Below, in pieces: positions 61,933 to 64,000 of a stretch of DNA of 64,000 nucleotides (position 1 is the stretch's first letter; each line of letters begins with the position of its first letter). The stretch is taken from contig NZ_VJYI01000026.1 of NCBI RefSeq assembly GCF_008065375.1, positions 1 to 64,000 of the forward strand, given 5' to 3'. Both the position numbers and the translations under genes were made by a program. The notes beneath the pieces are model-generated. The model was not told the origin of the DNA, did not search any database, and saw only the letters and a program-made list of their open reading frames with translations. This DNA is from Nonomuraea sp. SYSU D8015. Lineage in GTDB: Bacteria; Actinomycetota; Actinomycetes; Streptosporangiales; Streptosporangiaceae.

Positions 61933-63788
61933 GGGAAAGGGTGCGGATAGGCGTTGATTTCGGCCTCGGGCAAGGGCTCGCTCCGGTAGCCGAGCCGTAC
62001 CGGAGCCGTGCGCAACCGTGTAAACGCGCGGGCGCGTCGGTGGCGGTGGCCGAAGGTCATCGGCAGGGTGCCGGGGATGATGACCTTGACGCAGTGGAGG
62101 TCGGCGGCGCGGTGCTCGCTTGAGGTTTGATCGACCACCAGCACGTCGAGGCCCTCGGTCAGGTAGCGGTCCACGACCTGGCGGAGGTCGGTGCGTAGAT
62201 CGTCGGCAGGCTGGTGCAGGGCATCGGGCGGGAAGGCCTCTGCCATGTGCCGCATGTCCGAGCCCGTGAACAGGAACTCGAGTCGCGGCCACGCCAGGGG
62301 TGAGGCGTAGGCGACCATGTGGTCTTCCATCGTCCGGACCAGCTCGGGGTCGGCCGCCACCTTCTCCGCACGTTCAGGGTCGCTGCGCAGTTCGTCCGCA
62401 GCGTCCCGATAGGCGCTCGCGAGTTCCGACAGTCCTCCGCGCAGCGCCCGGTCGGGGTCCAGGTGGGCTCCCGCGCTGAAGTACGCCTTCGGCACGCCTG
62501 GGCGATCTTCCTCGTCGACCAGCGCCACCATCACGGCGGGCAGACCTTCCGGCATCGTGGCGTCGAAGACGTGCAGCCGGCACAAGCTGTCGCTCTCTAT
62601 CCAGCTCGCCAGCAGGCGGTTGACCGGATCGGCCGAGGTTCGAGGGTCGATCCTGGGCAGCGGAAGTCGGGCGTACCAGGTGATCAGGAATGCGTCTCGC
62701 TCGGCGATCTCGAAGATGCCGTACAGGATGGCCTCGGCCAGGCTTCCGCCGAGCGCGCAGCCGTTGGAACACTCGAACACGAAGCGCTCGCCCCCTTCAC
62801 CGTAGTAGGCGACGTTGGCGGGCACCAAGAGGGGCCCTCCACGTGCGAAGGAGTAGGCGTAGACCCAGCCCAGTTCCAGATCGGACCGGTATCCGGAATC
62901 CGCTGGAGGCCAATCAGGCAGTCCCAGCCGCACTGGGTCCAAGGCTCGCTCCGGGCCGAGTTCGTCGAACGAAGCGTGGACGCTGACCTTGCGGGCGCGC
63001 GGGTTCAGTCCCCCCATCCTCTCCAGGGCTTCCGCTATCGCGACCACCGCACTGGCGGTGTGGCTCGGGGATCTCCCGTATCCGTCGGCCGCTGACAAGA
63101 ATCCCGGACGGCCGGCGAGCGCCTGCGCTATCGCCATGGGGCCGGCCTCGCCGGACGGCACTCTCGGGATCACCCCATATTTGGAGTCGACATAGACGTC
63201 CATGAGCCGTTCACGTTCGGCGATCAGATCGCGGACCCGGTAGGAGGTCGGCGACAGCTTGGGGGAGGGGGCGAGGTCGAGCATGCCGTCGGCGGGCGTG
63301 TTGTCCGGAAATATCCCGCAATCTGGGCACAACGGGTCTGGGAGGAAGCGGCGTCGCCGTACCGCGAGAGTGCGGGTGTCCAGTTCCATCACCGCCTGAG
63401 AGGTACGCGGGGCGGCGCCGTCGCGCAGCGCGGCGCATTCACCGGCGACAAGGGCGGCGACGGCCTCCAGCGTCGCGGCGGTCAACGGCGGCGGAGTCGG
63501 GCGGAGCGCGCCGGACGACACCGCCCCGAACAGGTCGCGCTCGCCTTCGGGGGCGGCGGCAAGAGCGGTTTCCTCTCGACGTCGGCGGCAGGTGTCGCAG
63601 CCTGGTTTCCCCGGGGCCACGAGCGGACCGATCGTGACCTGTCCGAGAGCGGCGCGGACCACGAGCACCGGCAGGCCGCGGCGGGCCGCGGCTATGGCGA
63701 TGTCTTCCGCGGTGGGGTCGTCCGCGATCAGGATCTCCAACGACTCATCGGCTTGGATGGCCTGGCTCAGCAGCCGATCTACAGTCAT
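61929..63788 (-). CDS. Fused C-domain/YcaO cyclodehydratase (TOMM-type)
   Basis: 619 aa from ATG 63788 (GGAGGAG upstream). N-terminal part (about 1-190) resembles the E1-like/TOMM C-domain, with zinc Cys pairs CDTCRRRR and CPDCGIFP. The YcaO domain follows: SPTSYRVRDLIAERERLMDV, GYGRSPSHTASAVVAIAEAL, FECSNGCALGGSLAEAILYG, FEIAERDAFLITWYARLPLP with the ATP/Mg acidic residues. Proline-rich end NAYPHPFP, as in azoline-forming YcaO enzymes, where the C-terminus is needed for activity. Converts Cys (Ser/Thr) of the precursor to azolines with ATP. The ATG overlaps the stop of the upstream gene. Confidence 0.92.
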   Translation of the reverse strand: MTVDRLLSQAIQADESLEILIADDPTAEDIAIAAARRGLPVLVVRAALGQVTIGPLVAPGKPGCDTCRRRREETALAAAPEGERDLFGAVSSGALRPTPPPLTAATLEAVAALVAGECAALRDGAAPRTSQAVMELDTRTLAVRRRRFLPDPLCPDCGIFPDNTPADGMLDLAPSPKLSPTSYRVRDLIAERERLMDVYVDSKYGVIPRVPSGEAGPMAIAQALAGRPGFLSAADGYGRSPSHTASAVVAIAEALERMGGLNPRARKVSVHASFDELGPERALDPVRLGLPDWPPADSGYRSDLELGWVYAYSFARGGPLLVPANVAYYGEGGERFVFECSNGCALGGSLAEAILYGIFEIAERDAFLITWYARLPLPRIDPRTSADPVNRLLASWIESDSLCRLHVFDATMPEGLPAVMVALVDEEDRPGVPKAYFSAGAHLDPDRALRGGLSELASAYRDAADELRSDPERAEKVAADPELVRTMEDHMVAYASPLAWPRLEFLFTGSDMRHMAEAFPPDALHQPADDLRTDLRQVVDRYLTEGLDVLVVDQTSSEHRAADLHCVKVIIPGTLPMTFGHRHRRARAFTRLRTAPVRLGYRSEPLPEAEINAYPHPFP

Positions 63789-64000
63789 CGGGCTCTCCTC
63801 CGGCCGGGCGTGACTGCGACCGCTGCCAGGAACGGCAGCACGTCGGTGATTTCCTGACATCTGTCGATTGGTGTCACCTGAACCTGATGGCCGCCCTCGG
63901 CTAGGCGCTGCAGCAGGGGGCCCAGGTGGGTTTCCCAGTCCTTGTCTCCCAGGTCCTGCGGGATCGCCAGCGCGGAGATCGGATGGCCGACGACCTTGGC
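63785..64000 (-). CDS. Partial gene upstream of YcaO, running off the window
   Basis: The last 71 codons are visible: AKVVGHPISALAIPQDLGDK, DWETHLGPLLQRLAEGGHQV and PFLAAVAVTPGRRRAR before a TGA that overlaps the YcaO ATG. Translationally coupled, so part of the RiPP operon. Family not recognised from this piece; a ThiF-like partner or dehydrogenase would be expected at this place in azole RiPP clusters. Confidence 0.6.
   Translation of the reverse strand, partial: AKVVGHPISALAIPQDLGDKDWETHLGPLLQRLAEGGHQVQVTPIDRCQEITDVLPFLAAVAVTPGRRRAR

Noticed and set aside
1..64000. CRISPR arrays, rRNA operons, phage structural genes
   Set aside because: I looked for regularly spaced direct repeats, rRNA-like conserved blocks and phage head or tail genes and found none. 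The only tRNA-like sequence is the tRNA-Arg 3' half.

Overview
The window is high-GC DNA with actinomycete codon use (strong G/C third positions, GTG/TTG starts, SARP/AfsR regulators, twin-arginine secreted proteins, kdpFABCDE, an LVIVD-repeat protein, MmyB-type XRE and SARP regulators). It most resembles a chromosome of a filamentous actinobacterium (Streptosporangiaceae or Streptomyces-like); the exact genus cannot be read from the sequence.

Layout. 1-4,940 looks like the end of a genomic island. It holds an IS3 transposase tail, a NaeI-type type IIE restriction endonuclease with an HTH/HNH-like companion and no methyltransferase in view, and a large AAA/STAND ATPase. It ends at the 3' half of a tRNA-Arg(CCU) gene, a classic integrase attachment site, into which an IS481-family element has inserted with a 15-bp target duplication. 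6,275-9,700 has a DUF6461-like gene and a graveyard of broken genes (NucA/NucB nuclease, SDR, haloalkane dehalogenase, CocE-type hydrolase). 9,786-14,300 is a small TetR regulon (hydrolase, SDR, TetR, QueG-like iron-sulfur protein); each transcription unit carries the palindrome AAACCGATCGGTTT, mostly as pairs 24-25 bp apart. 14,400-17,574 has a quinone-oxidoreductase-like MDR, a multicopper oxidase and two broken marR genes sharing an operator-like sequence.

18,087-26,100 is a complete high-affinity potassium operon, kdpFABCDE, led by a 27-residue membrane peptide. It is followed by a MerR regulator with a beta-lactamase-fold hydrolase and an APC-type permease. 30,822-34,786 is an efflux unit (MMPL transporter plus SDR) divergent from an XRE regulator across an 11-bp-arm palindrome. 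34,880-45,670 is ordinary accessory chromosome: two LysR regulators, DUF6152/DUF6644-like proteins, an LVIVD protein, a SARP-NB-ARC-TPR regulator, a Tat-exported SDR and two related small secreted proteins.

45,929-64,000 is the standout region, a RiPP (ribosomally made, modified peptide) locus. It combines a split lantibiotic-type dehydratase (LanB body and a separate SpaB_C-type protein), a fused C-domain/YcaO azoline synthetase ending in PHPFP, a methyltransferase, two GT2 proteins with a methyltransferase-like C-terminal domain, a two-permease ABC exporter, a truncated SARP, and three paralogous precursor genes. Each precursor sits behind a nearly identical upstream element. The set YcaO-precursor-GT exists twice: intact at 60-64 kb, and decayed and IS3-interrupted at 50.1-52.7 kb. 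Only precursor 1 is in frame; precursors 2 and 3, the ABC ATPase and several other genes are broken by single-base losses, often in G or C runs, so real decay and sequencing error must be told apart.
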